Assembly: GCF_011059185.1 (NCBI RefSeq)
Contig: NZ_JAALFE010000007.1
Span: 117,515 to 181,514, forward strand
Direction of reading: 5' to 3'
Length of the DNA stretch: 64,000 bases
Source of the DNA: Paragemmobacter kunshanensis
Lineage (GTDB): Bacteria; Pseudomonadota; Alphaproteobacteria; Rhodobacterales; Rhodobacteraceae
Position 1 is the first letter of the stretch. Each line of letters opens with the position of its first letter. Of this stretch, positions 45,586 through 54,501 are shown piece by piece. Made by a program: the position numbers and the translations under genes. Under the pieces are notes generated by a model. It had not been told where the DNA came from. It did no database searches and was given only the letters and a program-made list of their open reading frames with translations.

Positions 45586-46137
45586 TCAGCCAAAGTGCCG
45601 GATGCCCGCCTCCGTCACGATCACATCCAGCCGCTGATCATATTGGTCGATTGGCACCTCGGGCAGTTCCTGTGCGGCAAAGGCAAAGCCCACCGCCAGC
45701 ACCGGATGGCGCGCGCGCAGGCCCGCCAGCGTGCGGTCATAGAACCCCCCGCCATAGCCCAGCCGATAGCCCCGCGCATCAAAGCCCACAAGCGGCACGA
45801 TCACCACCTCCGGCTCCACCCAGGCGCCCTCGGCCGGGATCAGCGCCCCGAATTCCCCCGCCACCATGGCACAGCCGGGCGACCATTCGCGGAACTTCAG
45901 CGCCTGCCCTGCCCCCAGGATCACCGGCACGCCCACCGGCCCGGGATGCGCCGCCATCGCCGCCGTCGGGTCGATCTCCGTCCGCATCGCCATGTATCCG
46001 GCCAGCGCCTTGCCCCGATAGGGCGCCAGCACATCCGCCAGCAGTTCCGCCGCCTGCCCCTGCCCCCGCGCGAAGGCCTCTTTCCGGGCCGCGAAGGCCG
46101 CCTTCCGGGCCGCGGCCTTTGCTTCGTCGATCGTCAT
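45586..46137 (-). CDS. 5-formyltetrahydrofolate cyclo-ligase
   Basis: 183-residue enzyme (MTHFS/YgfA family) that converts 5-formyl-THF to 5,10-methenyl-THF using ATP. Typical strings: MAMRTEIDPTAAM, the FGALIPAEGAW region, VPLVGFDARGYRLGYGGGFYDR with the glycine-rich phosphate-binding loop, and AVGFAFAAQELPEVPIDQYD. The start at 46137 overlaps the mgtE stop as ATGA, so the two genes are coupled. A longer in-frame start at 46350 lies inside mgtE. Confidence 0.93.
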   Translation of the reverse strand: MTIDEAKAAARKAAFAARKEAFARGQGQAAELLADVLAPYRGKALAGYMAMRTEIDPTAAMAAHPGPVGVPVILGAGQALKFREWSPGCAMVAGEFGALIPAEGAWVEPEVVIVPLVGFDARGYRLGYGGGFYDRTLAGLRARHPVLAVGFAFAAQELPEVPIDQYDQRLDVIVTEAGIRHFG

Positions 46138-47504
46138 AGCAACACCAGCGTTGCCAGCCCCAGAAAGGCTAGGAATCCCATCACATCCGTCAGCGTCGTG
46201 ACGAAGGTGCCCGAGGCCAGCGCCGGATCCAGCCCCATCCGTTCCAGCGTCAGCGGCACCAGCACACCGCCCAGCGCCGCCACGATCTGGTTCACGATCA
46301 TCGCCATGGCCAGCACCCCGCCGATCCAGGGATCGCCAAAGATCGCCCATCCCGCCAGCCCGAGGATCGCCGCCAGCGCCATACCGTTGATCGCCCCCGC
46401 CGCCAGTTCCCGCAGCACCACCCGCCGCGCATTGGCCGCCGTCAGATCCCGCGTCGCCAGGGCCCGCACCGCCACGGCCAGCGATTGCGTCCCCGCGATC
46501 CCCCCGGTGGAGGCCACGATGGGCATCAGGGCCGCCAGCGCCACGATGGCCGTGATCGTCGCCTCGAAGCGCGAGATGACAAAGGCCGACAGCGACGCCG
46601 TGAAGAGGTTCACCACCAGCCAGGGCAGCCGCTGCCGCACCGTGGCAAAGGGGCCGTCCAGCACGCTCGCTTCCTCGCCCACGCCTGCCAACAGCAGCAT
46701 GTCCTCCTCATGCCCCTCATCCAGGACATTCATCGCATCGTCGATGGTGATCACCCCCACCAGCCGCCCCCCCGCATCCACCACCGGGCAGGAAATCAGG
46801 TGATACTGGTTGAAGATATAGGCGACCTCCTCCTCGTCCTCGTCCGCCTCCACCGTGCGGAAACTCTCCTCCGCCAGATCCTTCAGCGCCGCCTCCCGCC
46901 GCGCCGACAGGATCCGCCCCAGCGTGACATAGCCCAGGGGTTTCATCCGCGGATCTACAAGGATCACGTGATAGAACTGGTCCGGCAGCACCTCTTCCCC
47001 GCGCAGGAAATCAATCGCCTCTCCCACCGTCCAATGTTCGGGGGCCACCACCACCTCGCGCTGCATCAGGCGGCCCGCCGATCCTTCCGGATAGGCCATC
47101 GCCTGTTCCACTGCGACCCGGTCCGCCATATCCAGCGCATCGAGGATCCGCCCCTGCGCCGGGGAATCCAGATCCTCGAGGATGTCCACGACATCATCGG
47201 TGTCCAGATCGCGCACCGCCTCGGCCACCACCTCGGCGGGCAGGCTCCCGATCACCTCCTCGCGGATCGTCTCGTCGATCTCGGACAGCAGATCGCCGTC
47301 GATCTCGCCGGAATAAAGCGCAAGGAAGGCCAGCCGCTCGCTGGCGTCGATCTGTTCCAGAAAGTCCGCGATGTCGGCGGCATGCAGCGGCTCCACCAGG
47401 CCCAGCACCAGCGCCCGGTCGCCTGCCTCCACCGCCGCGCGGATCGCCTCCACGCGGTCATCGTCCAGTTCGATCTCTTCGACCGCTGCCTCGTGATCCG
47501 CCAT
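46134..47504 (-). CDS. mgtE: Magnesium transporter MgtE
   Basis: 456-residue Mg2+ channel. The N-terminal superhelical domain (about 30-130), a pair of CBS domains (about 135-260; VGEAIDFLRGEEVLPDQFYH, VGVITIDDAMNVLDEGHEED) and a C-terminal five-helix membrane domain with GIAGTQSLAVAVRALATRDL and LAMIVNQIVAALGGVLVPL match the family closely. The N and CBS domains gate the pore by sensing Mg2+. It is the first gene of a two-gene operon with the cyclo-ligase. Confidence 0.95.
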   Translation of the reverse strand: MADHEAAVEEIELDDDRVEAIRAAVEAGDRALVLGLVEPLHAADIADFLEQIDASERLAFLALYSGEIDGDLLSEIDETIREEVIGSLPAEVVAEAVRDLDTDDVVDILEDLDSPAQGRILDALDMADRVAVEQAMAYPEGSAGRLMQREVVVAPEHWTVGEAIDFLRGEEVLPDQFYHVILVDPRMKPLGYVTLGRILSARREAALKDLAEESFRTVEADEDEEEVAYIFNQYHLISCPVVDAGGRLVGVITIDDAMNVLDEGHEEDMLLLAGVGEEASVLDGPFATVRQRLPWLVVNLFTASLSAFVISRFEATITAIVALAALMPIVASTGGIAGTQSLAVAVRALATRDLTAANARRVVLRELAAGAINGMALAAILGLAGWAIFGDPWIGGVLAMAMIVNQIVAALGGVLVPLTLERMGLDPALASGTFVTTLTDVMGFLAFLGLATLVLL

Positions 47505-47650
47505 GTCGCTCCCTGCCCGATTACCCCCAGCCTATCGAAAGCTGTTTCTGCGAAACAGGGGGCACGGGGAAATTTACCCATGCGCCAAAAGACCCTAGGC
47601 TTGCAAGAGAGGCATGCCGCGCCGGATGCGGCCGAAACCGGGGGCAAGAC

Positions 47651-48928
47651 ATGGCCGATCTCCTCTTGGGACAGGTGCTGTCCTTCACCGCCGACCCGTT
47701 CGAGACGGGCGCGTCCGCGGCCCATCACGAAGCCCATGGCGCCGTGCTGGTGGATGGGGGCCGCATCATCGCCACCGGCCCCGCCGAAACGCTCCGCGCC
47801 CGCCACCCGCAGGCGCGCATCTACGACTACGGGCAATGCCTCATCACCGCCGGCTTCATCGACGCCCATGTCCATTATCCCCAGACCGCCATCATCGCCT
47901 CATGGGGCAAGCGGCTGATCGACTGGCTCAACAGCTACACCTTCCCCGAAGAGATGCGCTTTGCCGATCCCGCCTATGCGGAAATCATCGCCAACCGCTA
48001 CCTCGACCTCGCCACCGCCCATGGCACCACCACCCTCTGCACCTATGCCACCATCCACCCCACGTCGGTGGACGCCATCTTCACCGCCGCACAGGCCCGC
48101 GGGATGCGCCTCTATGCCGGCAAGACCTGCATGGATCGCAACGCCCCCGAAGGCCTCCGCGACACCGCCCAATCCGCCTATGACGACAGCAAGGCACTGC
48201 TGGAAAAATGGCATGGGGTGGACCGTCTCTCCTATGTCATCACCCCCCGCTTCTCGCCCACCTCCACCCCCGAACAACTCGCGGCCCTGGGCGCGCTCTG
48301 GCGCGAATATCCCGATTGCCTGATGCAGACCCACCTTTCGGAACAGACGGATGAGATCGACTGGGTCCGCTCGCTCTTCCCGCAAGCCCGCGACTATCTG
48401 GATACCTACGAATCGCAGGGCCTACTCCGCGAAGGGGCCGTCTACGGCCATGCCATCCACCTGACAGACCGCGAACGCGCCCGCCTGACCGAGGCCGGGG
48501 CCAGCCTCGTCCATTGCCCCACCTCCAACACCTTCATCGGCTCAGGGCTTTTCGACATGTCCCTCGTCCGCCAGCTCCGCGTGGGCCTCGCCACCGATAC
48601 CGGCGGTGGCTCCTCCTTCTCCATGCTGCACACCATGGCCGCCGCCTATGAAATCGCCCAATTGCGCGGCCAGGCCCTGCACCCTTCGCAACTGCTCTGG
48701 CTCGCAACCGTCGGCTCCGCCCGCGCGCTGCGCGCCGAAGACCGCATCGGCAACATCGCCCCCGGCATGGAGGCCGACCTGACGATCCTCGACCTCGCCT
48801 CGACTCCCGCCATCGCGCAGGCCACAACCCGCGCCGAAACCATCTGGGAATCGCTCTTCCCCACCATCATGATGGGCGACGACCGCGCCATCCGCACGGT
48901 CTGGATCGGCGGCAAACCCCTGCGCTGA
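47651..48928 (+). CDS. guaD: Guanine deaminase
   Basis: 425-residue amidohydrolase that converts guanine to xanthine. Zinc ligands are in GFIDAHVHYPQ (about residues 73-83), the third His in LMQTHLSEQTDEI, another in YGHAIHLTD, and Asp in GLATDTGGGSSFSML. The string GKTCMDRNAPE near residue 160 is characteristic of bacterial GuaD. Start at ATG 47651, divergent from mgtE. A purine-breakdown link with the 8-oxoguanine-deaminase-type gene at 50.3-51.7 kb is plausible. Confidence 0.93.
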   Translation: MADLLLGQVLSFTADPFETGASAAHHEAHGAVLVDGGRIIATGPAETLRARHPQARIYDYGQCLITAGFIDAHVHYPQTAIIASWGKRLIDWLNSYTFPEEMRFADPAYAEIIANRYLDLATAHGTTTLCTYATIHPTSVDAIFTAAQARGMRLYAGKTCMDRNAPEGLRDTAQSAYDDSKALLEKWHGVDRLSYVITPRFSPTSTPEQLAALGALWREYPDCLMQTHLSEQTDEIDWVRSLFPQARDYLDTYESQGLLREGAVYGHAIHLTDRERARLTEAGASLVHCPTSNTFIGSGLFDMSLVRQLRVGLATDTGGGSSFSMLHTMAAAYEIAQLRGQALHPSQLLWLATVGSARALRAEDRIGNIAPGMEADLTILDLASTPAIAQATTRAETIWESLFPTIMMGDDRAIRTVWIGGKPLR

Positions 48929-48942
48929 CCGCGCCCCTTTCC

Positions 48943-48964
48943 CTTCATCTTGGCAAAAATACCC
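48943..48964. repeat. Extragenic element (copy 2)
   Basis: CTTCATCTTGGCAAAAAT followed by ACCC occupies 48943-48964 and is identical in all 22 positions to 51800-51821. It lies 15 bases after guaD, facing convergent genes, and is followed by TCAGGGGG and a G/C-rich hairpin. Confidence 0.75.
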
Positions 48965-49060
48965 TCAGGGGGTGAATTGGCGCGGCACGCGCCAAGAGGG
49001 GGCGGAACGCCCCTTTCCCCTGCCACACCCAGCCCGACATCGCAGGCAAGGTCCCGATCT

Positions 49061-49098
49061 CCCTCCCCCGCCTTCGGGGGAGGGTCGGGGAGGGGGTC
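49061..49098. repeat. C/G-run hairpin element (copy 1)
   Basis: CCCTCCCCCG (49061-49070) pairs perfectly with CGGGGGAGGG (49075-49084), then TCGGGGAGGGGGTC follows. A closely similar module occurs at 51868-51908; both follow an extragenic 22-mer. This resembles REP-type elements widespread in high-G+C genomes. Confidence 0.65.
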
Positions 49099-49126
49099 AC
49101 CCGGCAGGGATATCCCAAAGGCCGCG

Positions 49127-49915
49127 CTACCGCCCCGCCATCGCCGGATAGGCAAGGCGATAGGCCAGTGCCACGCCCCCCGCCCCGCCGATCACATTGC
49201 CAAGGCTCACCCAGACCAGGTTCCCCAGCGCCGCCAGAGGCGGAACCGCCCCCCCGGCCAGCCCACCCAGCGGCAGAAGGAACATGTTGGCCACCGAATG
49301 TTCCAGCCCAAGCGCAACGAAACCCGTGACCGGCCACAGCACCGCCAGCACCCGATCCGTCACCGACCGCGCCGCGAAACTCAGCCAGACCGCCAGACAG
49401 ACCAGCGCATTGCACAGCGCCCCGCGCAGCACCGCCTCCAGCGGCGAAAGCGCGGCCTTCCCCTCCGCCGCCCGCGCCGCCACCGCCCCCATCGGCCCCT
49501 CGGCCAGCCCCGACAGCCCGAAGACAACTGCCAGACCCGCCGCCCCGATCAGGTTGCCCAGCCAGACGATCCCCCAGTTCCGCAGCAGCGCGCCCATCGT
49601 GATGCGCCGGTCCACCGCCGCCATCACCATCAGGGCATTCCCGGTGAACAATTCCGCCCCGCCCACGACCACAAGGATCAGGCCCAGCGCAAAGACCGCG
49701 CCGCCCAACACCCTCGCAGGCCCGAAACCGGGGTCCATACCAGCCATCGCCACGCACCAGGCCGCCGCGCCAAAACCGATGAAGCAGCCTGCCAGCACCG
49801 CCAGAACCAGCATCCGCCCCGCAGGCAGGGCAGCCTTCGCCACCCCGGCCCCCTCGATCAACGCGGCGATCTCGGCCGGTCTGTAGGCATCACCCTGCAT
49901 CGCATCCCCCCGCAA
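49127..49915 (-). CDS. Formate/nitrite transporter family channel
   Basis: 262-residue FocA/NirC-family membrane protein, six hydrophobic segments. Pore-forming hallmarks are GGAELFTGNALMVMAAVDRR (first re-entrant half) and GFVALGLEHSVANMFLLPL (second half) with the central histidine. Whether it carries formate, nitrite or another small anion cannot be told. The start may be ATG 49915 or ATG 49900 (MQGDAY). It stands alone, convergent with guaD. Confidence 0.88.
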   Translation of the reverse strand: MRGDAMQGDAYRPAEIAALIEGAGVAKAALPAGRMLVLAVLAGCFIGFGAAAWCVAMAGMDPGFGPARVLGGAVFALGLILVVVGGAELFTGNALMVMAAVDRRITMGALLRNWGIVWLGNLIGAAGLAVVFGLSGLAEGPMGAVAARAAEGKAALSPLEAVLRGALCNALVCLAVWLSFAARSVTDRVLAVLWPVTGFVALGLEHSVANMFLLPLGGLAGGAVPPLAALGNLVWVSLGNVIGGAGGVALAYRLAYPAMAGR

Positions 49916-49982
49916 TCCACAAGGCAGACTGACGCGCCCGCTGCCGCCGCGCCTTGCGTCAGATCAATCGCAGGGAAAGGCC

Positions 49983-50294
49983 CTATTCGGCCAGTTCCCA
50001 GCCATCGGGATAGAAATCATGGGCCAATGCGATCTCGGTCGCCAGGCGCTCCTTGTCCCAGATCGCCTCGGGCGTCACCGGGATCGGGCCGAAGGCCGCG
50101 ATGAGCGTCTCTCCATCCCCCACCCGACGCGTCCTGAAGCCCCGCGCCTTCAGCGCCTTCTCGAAGGCGGACCAGTTCGCATCCGTTTCCTCGACAAAAA
50201 AGAGGAAGTCGATCACGGATTGCGCGGGCAGACCCTTCACCCCCTTGAACGTGGCAAAGGTCTCGCGTCTCTGGGCTTCGTAATTATGCGACAT
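49983..50294 (-). CDS. RraB-like (ribonuclease E inhibitor family) protein
   Basis: 103-residue acidic protein. FFVEETDANWSAFEKALKAR leads into a beta-alpha-beta segment with GFRTRRVGDGETLIAAFGPI, and a C-terminal FYPDGWELAE resembles the YDGWE ending of RraB. RraB binds RNase E and modulates mRNA decay. The match is by fold pattern rather than strong motif, so the function is tentative. It lies twelve bases after the amidohydrolase stop, on the same strand. Confidence 0.65.
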   Translation of the reverse strand: MSHNYEAQRRETFATFKGVKGLPAQSVIDFLFFVEETDANWSAFEKALKARGFRTRRVGDGETLIAAFGPIPVTPEAIWDKERLATEIALAHDFYPDGWELAE

Positions 50295-50306
50295 GGTCCC
50301 CGCCTA

Positions 50307-51650
50307 TCACCCCATCAACCGCGCCGCCAGACGGTTCTGCCGTTCCACCACCCGCGGCAGGTCGATCGTCACCATCGCGCCATCCCGCACCACCTGCCGC
50401 CCCTCGACAAACAGATGCCGCACCCGCGCAGGTCCGCACAGAAGCAGCGCCCCCACCGGGTCCCAACTCCCGGCAGCCTCCACCCCCGTCATGTCCCAGA
50501 CGGCCACATCGGCCCGCTTGCCCGGCTCCAGTGATCCGCAATCGTCCCGCCCCAACACCCTTGCGCCCCCCAGCGTCGCGATCTCCAGCGCCTCGCGCAC
50601 CCCCATCGCATCCGCCCCCTTGGCCACCCGCTGCAACAGCATCGCCTGCCGCGCCTCGCCAATCAGCGAACCGGCGTCGTTGGATGCCGAACCGTCCACG
50701 CCCAACCCCACCTTCACCCCCGCATCACGCATCGCCCGCACTGGCGCGATCCCGGATCCAAGGCGACAATTCGAACAGGGACAATGCGCCACCCCTGTCC
50801 CGGACCGCCCGAAAAGTTCAATTTCCGAACCATCCAGCTTCACGCAATGGGCATGCCAGACATCCGCGCCGGTCCAACCCAAGTCCTCGGCATATTGCCC
50901 CGGACGACAGCCGAACTGCGCGAGGCTATAGGCGATATCCTCGTCATTCTCCGCCAGATGGGTGTGCAGCATCACCCCCTTGTCCCGCGCAAGGACAGCG
51001 GCATCCCGCATCAACTCCCGACTGACCGAGAAAGGCGAACAGGGCGCCAGCCCCACCCGCACCATCGCCCCCTCGCGCGGATCGTGAAAGGCATCCACCA
51101 CCCGGATGCAATCCTCCAGGATCGCCGCCTCCCGCTCCACCAGCGCATCCGGCGGCAAACCCCCGGCACTCTCGCCGATGCTCATCGCCCCCCGCGTCGG
51201 GTGAAACCGCAGCCCCACCTCCGCCGCCGCCGCGATCGTGTCATCCAGCCGCGCCCCGTTGGGGAAAAGATAAAGATGATCCGATGTCATCGTGCAGCCC
51301 GAAAGCGCCAGTTCCGCCAGCCCGACCTGGGCCGATACGAACATCTCCTCCGGTCCGAACCGCCCCCAGATCGGGTAAAGCGTCTTCAGCCAGCCGAAAA
51401 GCAGCGCATCCTGCCCCCCCGGCACGGCCCGCGTCAGCGTCTGGTACAGATGGTGATGCGTGTTCACCAATCCCGGCGTCACCACGCATCCCGCCGCCTC
51501 AACCACCTCGCCCGTGGTCGCCAAACCCTGTCCCACGGCGGCGACGACACCCCCGCGCAACAGCACATCCCCCCCGGAAATCTCGCGCCGCGCGCCATCC
51601 ATGGTGACAACCGCCGCCGCCCCACGGATCTGGATCTCTTTCTCTGGCAT
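50307..51650 (-). CDS. 8-oxoguanine deaminase-type amidohydrolase (TRZ/ATZ family)
   Basis: 447-residue zinc amidohydrolase. Motifs: GLVNTHHHLYQTLTRAVPG (metal His pair, about residues 66-84), MLHTHLAENDEDIAY, DVWHAHCVKLDGSEI, GVAHCPCSNCRLGSGIAP and VGLGVDGSASNDAG. This pattern matches 8-oxoguanine/isocytosine deaminases within the chlorohydrolase group. Start ATG 51650, preceded by GGGGAG; a longer frame from 52013 runs through intergenic repeats. Together with guaD it suggests oxidised-purine and guanine catabolism, an inference. Confidence 0.82.
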   Translation of the reverse strand: MPEKEIQIRGAAAVVTMDGARREISGGDVLLRGGVVAAVGQGLATTGEVVEAAGCVVTPGLVNTHHHLYQTLTRAVPGGQDALLFGWLKTLYPIWGRFGPEEMFVSAQVGLAELALSGCTMTSDHLYLFPNGARLDDTIAAAAEVGLRFHPTRGAMSIGESAGGLPPDALVEREAAILEDCIRVVDAFHDPREGAMVRVGLAPCSPFSVSRELMRDAAVLARDKGVMLHTHLAENDEDIAYSLAQFGCRPGQYAEDLGWTGADVWHAHCVKLDGSEIELFGRSGTGVAHCPCSNCRLGSGIAPVRAMRDAGVKVGLGVDGSASNDAGSLIGEARQAMLLQRVAKGADAMGVREALEIATLGGARVLGRDDCGSLEPGKRADVAVWDMTGVEAAGSWDPVGALLLCGPARVRHLFVEGRQVVRDGAMVTIDLPRVVERQNRLAARLMG

Positions 51651-51799
51651 GGAAATGCTCCCCTCTCGCCCACCCCCTTCGGTGGATCGGGAAGCGCCGG
51701 CGACAGAAGGGGGAAGGACTCGGCCCGCGCAGCGCCAGCCTAACCGCAAGCCCGCCACGATCCAAGCCCCGCCGGACCTTCCCCCCCTGCGAATGCCGG

Positions 51800-51908
51800 C
51801 TTCATCTTGGCAAAAATACCCATTTCCCACCGTGCCACCCCCACCCCGGTCGCCCATGGGGCGCCCTCCCCTCCCCCGCGTGCGGGGGAGGGGCCGGGGG
51901 AGGGGGTC
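51800..51908. repeat. Extragenic element (copy 3) with C/G-run hairpin
   Basis: A second exact copy of the 22-bp element (51800-51821) is followed 46 bases later by CCCCTCCCCCGC/GCGGGGGAGGGG (51868-51879 with 51882-51893) and GGGAGGGGGTC. It fills the gap between two minus-strand genes (51651-51919), in which I see no gene. Confidence 0.72.
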
Positions 51909-51919
51909 CATGGAACCGG

Positions 51920-52717
51920 TCAGCCCCGCAACAGGGCAAGCGCCTCGGCATGCACCGCCGGATTGGCCGCGGCCAGCACGCGCCCGCCCTCGTGGCAGGG
52001 GCGGCCCTCCCAATCGGTGACGATGCCCCCCGCCGCCTCGATCACCGCGATGGGGGCCTGCACGTCATAGGCCTGCAACCCCGCCTCGATCACCAGGTCG
52101 ATCATCCCCGCCGCGATCAGCGCATAGCCATAGCAATCCGTGCCGTAACGCGTCAGCCGGGTCTTCGGCACCACGCGCCGGAAGGCCGCGCCCTCTTCCG
52201 CCGTGCCCACTTCGGGAAAGGTGGAAAACAGGATCGCCTCCGACAAGGGCCGCGCCCCCCGGCAGCGCAGCGCCGCGCGCCCCGACGGCCCGTTCACCTC
52301 GGCCCGGCCAAGACCCCCCTCGAACCGTTCGCGGATATAGGGCTGGTCGATCAGCCCGTAGATCGGCCCCTCCGCATCGCGGACAGAGATCAGCACCCCC
52401 CAGGTCGGCGTGCCCGACAGATAGCCCCGCGTCCCGTCGATCGGGTCCAGCACCCAGGTCAGGCCGCTCGTGCCCTCTTCCCGTCCGAATTCCTCGCCCA
52501 GGATGCCATCCGCCGGGCGGCGGCGCTTAAGGATCGCGCGCATCCGCTCCTCCGACAGGCGGTCCGCCACGGTGACGGGGTCGAACCGCTCGCTTTCCTT
52601 GGTATCCGCCGTCAGATCGCCGCGCCGGAAATGCATCAGCGTCGCCTCGCGCGCCGCATCGGCCAGTTCCGCCGCCGTGGCGATGATCTCTTCCGCGACC
52701 TGTGCCGAAACCCGCAT
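51920..52717 (-). CDS. Inositol monophosphatase-family phosphatase (HisN-like)
   Basis: 265-residue Mg2+-dependent phosphatase. Metal-binding motifs: GEEFGREE (first Glu), WVLDPIDGTRGYLSGTPTWG (DPIDGT), and the C-terminal AYDVQAPIAVIEAAGG with its Asp. In alphaproteobacteria this subgroup often serves as histidinol-phosphatase (HisN), but inositol-1-phosphate or others are possible. Start ATG 52717, preceded by GGCGGAAGG; an in-frame ATG at 52771 is weaker. Confidence 0.85.
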   Translation of the reverse strand: MRVSAQVAEEIIATAAELADAAREATLMHFRRGDLTADTKESERFDPVTVADRLSEERMRAILKRRRPADGILGEEFGREEGTSGLTWVLDPIDGTRGYLSGTPTWGVLISVRDAEGPIYGLIDQPYIRERFEGGLGRAEVNGPSGRAALRCRGARPLSEAILFSTFPEVGTAEEGAAFRRVVPKTRLTRYGTDCYGYALIAAGMIDLVIEAGLQAYDVQAPIAVIEAAGGIVTDWEGRPCHEGGRVLAAANPAVHAEALALLRG

Positions 52718-52825
52718 CCTTCCGCCTCCCTCAAGCCGTGAAAAAGCAATGTCCCCCCGCGCTATCCGCACGGGGGGACATGGTCAAGCCGAAGGGCGCA
52801 CGCACCCCATGGACGTTCGTTCAGA

Positions 52826-53188
52826 TCACGCCGCGTCGCTCAGCACACGCGCCAGGTCGAACAGGCGGCGGCGCTGTGCCTCGGGGATCGCATAATAGGA
52901 CCGCACCAGTTCCAGCGCTTCCTTGTCGGCCATGAAATCGCCTTCCGCGGCCTGGGCATTCTCGCGGCTGTCATCCAGCCCTTCGAAGAAGAACCCGATC
53001 GTGACACCCAGCGCATCCGCGATATCCCAAAGCCGCGAGGCCGATACACGGTTCATGCCGGTTTCGTATTTCTGGATCTGCTGGAACTTGATCCCGACCT
53101 TGTCAGCCAGTTGCTGCTGCGTCATGCCGACCATCCAGCGCCGGTGACGGATGCGCTTGCCCACATGCGCGTCGACAGGGTGCTTCAT
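52826..53188 (-). CDS. XRE-family regulator (PraR/SinR-like)
   Basis: 120-residue DNA-binding protein. The HTH_3 domain spans about residues 10-65 (MTQQQLADKVGIKFQQIQKY, then RVSASRLWDIADALGV). A C-terminal acidic/helical tail follows. The sequence resembles alphaproteobacterial PraR-type regulators involved in surface attachment or stationary-phase control. A perfect 7-bp inverted repeat overlaps its start (53187-53223), suggesting autoregulation. The target genes are unknown. Confidence 0.88.
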   Translation of the reverse strand: MKHPVDAHVGKRIRHRRWMVGMTQQQLADKVGIKFQQIQKYETGMNRVSASRLWDIADALGVTIGFFFEGLDDSRENAQAAEGDFMADKEALELVRSYYAIPEAQRRRLFDLARVLSDAA

Positions 53189-53223
53189 ACTTGTCTCCTC
53201 GGACTACGTCCCCACTCAAGTAT
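53187..53223 (-). promoter_or_regulatory. Inverted repeat over the XRE gene start
   Basis: ATACTTG (53187-53193) and CAAGTAT (53217-53223) are perfect arms 23 bp apart. Between them lies a smaller dyad GGAC-TAC-GTCC. On the minus strand AGGAGA for the regulator gene lies inside. This is a candidate autoregulatory operator. Confidence 0.4.
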
Positions 53224-53529
53224 AAGCAATTCACGTGCCAAAATCCATCCAAGCTGCCTTATCCACAGAATTTCCGAAAAGCCGGGGAAAACCTATCTTT
53301 TTGGATATGTCCGATTATACATGTGGAGAAGAAGCACGGGACCAAAGTCCAAGATTACCTATGGCGGAGACGCACAAAACCGAACTCCCCCTATACGTGT
53401 TTTTCATTTTGCATTGCATTTCGCGATGAACCCCCGGTTGTTTTGCATTTTGCAATAGTTTGCCCACTGGATGCCACCCAAGGCGCAGGCTATCTGCATC
53501 CCTGACACGTCCAGGAGGAACCGCCCCCG
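53189..53529. other. A/T-rich divergent gap with TTGC-type repeats
   Basis: The 341-bp gap is clearly poorer in G+C than the rest of the window. From 53411 to 53465 it carries repeated TTTTGCATT, GCATTTCGC, TTTTGCATTTTGCAA and TTTGCCC strings on plus. A perfect minus-strand TATAAT appears at 53313-53318. The 104-codon plus frame 53191-53505 has no domain or ribosome-binding site. The quinone oxidoreductase AGGAGG is at 53511-53516. Confidence 0.45.
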
Positions 53530-54501
53530 ATGCGCGCATGGCAGATCACCGCCCTCGGCACCCCCGCCACCCTGCGGGAGCTTCCCGCCCCCACCCCCGC
53601 CCCGGGCGAGGCGCGCATCGCCATTCAGGCCTGCGGGCTGAACTTCGCCGATCTCCTCATGGCCGAGGGGCGCTATCAGGAACAGCCCGCCCTGCCCTTC
53701 ATTCCCGGGCTGGAACTGGCGGGCACGGTGCTGGATCTCGGGCCGGGCACGGAAGGCCCGCCGCCGGGCACCCGCGTTGCCGTCTATTCCGGCCAGGGCG
53801 GGCTGGCCGAACAGGGCTGCTTTCCGGTGGAAAGCCTCCTGCCCCTGCCCGATGGCATGCCCATGGCCGAGGCCGCGGGTTTCCAGATCGCCTATGGCAC
53901 CTCGCATCTCGCGCTGGCGCACAAGGCCCGGCTGCAGCCGGGCGAGACGCTGCTTGTCCTCGGCGCGGCGGGCGGCGTGGGGCTGACGGCGGTCGAGGTG
54001 GGCCGCCAGATGGGCGCCCGCGTCATCGCCTGCGCCCGCGGGGCGGACAAGCTCGCCATCGCCCGCGCCGCCGGCGCGGATGAGGTGATCGACAGCGATC
54101 ACCCCGACCTGAAATCCGCGCTCAAGGCCATGGGCGGGGCCGATGTCGTCTATGATCCGGTCGGCGGCCCCGCCTTCGATGCCGCCCTCCGCGCCACGCG
54201 CCCTGACGGGCGCATCCTCTCCATCGGCTTCGCCTCGGGCACCGTGCCGCAGATCCCGGCCAATATCCTGCTGGTCAAGAACATCACCGTCATCGGCTTC
54301 TGGTGGGGCGGCTATCTGCACTTCGCCCCGCAGATCCTGCGCGACAGCCTTTCCACGCTCTTGCGCTGGCATGCCGAGGGGCGGCTTCGACCCCATATCT
54401 CACACCGCCTGCCGCTGGACCGCTTCCCCGAAGGACTCGATCTCCTGCGCCGCCGCGCCGCCACCGGCAAGGTGGTGATCGAGATCGCTCAGCAGCAATA
54501 G
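53530..54501 (+). CDS. Zinc-independent NADPH:quinone oxidoreductase
   Basis: 323-residue MDR-family reductase of the QOR type. GroES-like N-domain with ACGLNFADLLMAEGRYQ and FIPGLELAGTVLDLG; Rossmann domain with LVLGAAGGVGLTAVEVGR (about residues 140-157) and ADVVYDPVGGPAFDAALRA. No catalytic zinc cysteines. It reduces quinones or enoyl substrates with NADPH; the in vivo substrate is unknown. A good AGGAGG precedes the ATG. Its 3' end overlaps the convergent lysR gene by 13 bp. Confidence 0.9.
   Translation: MRAWQITALGTPATLRELPAPTPAPGEARIAIQACGLNFADLLMAEGRYQEQPALPFIPGLELAGTVLDLGPGTEGPPPGTRVAVYSGQGGLAEQGCFPVESLLPLPDGMPMAEAAGFQIAYGTSHLALAHKARLQPGETLLVLGAAGGVGLTAVEVGRQMGARVIACARGADKLAIARAAGADEVIDSDHPDLKSALKAMGGADVVYDPVGGPAFDAALRATRPDGRILSIGFASGTVPQIPANILLVKNITVIGFWWGGYLHFAPQILRDSLSTLLRWHAEGRLRPHISHRLPLDRFPEGLDLLRRRAATGKVVIEIAQQQ

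Noticed and set aside
53191..53505. 104-codon plus-strand frame in the XRE-reductase gap
   Set aside because: It begins inside the regulator's own leader, lacks a ribosome-binding site, and its composition is just that of A/T-rich intergenic DNA.
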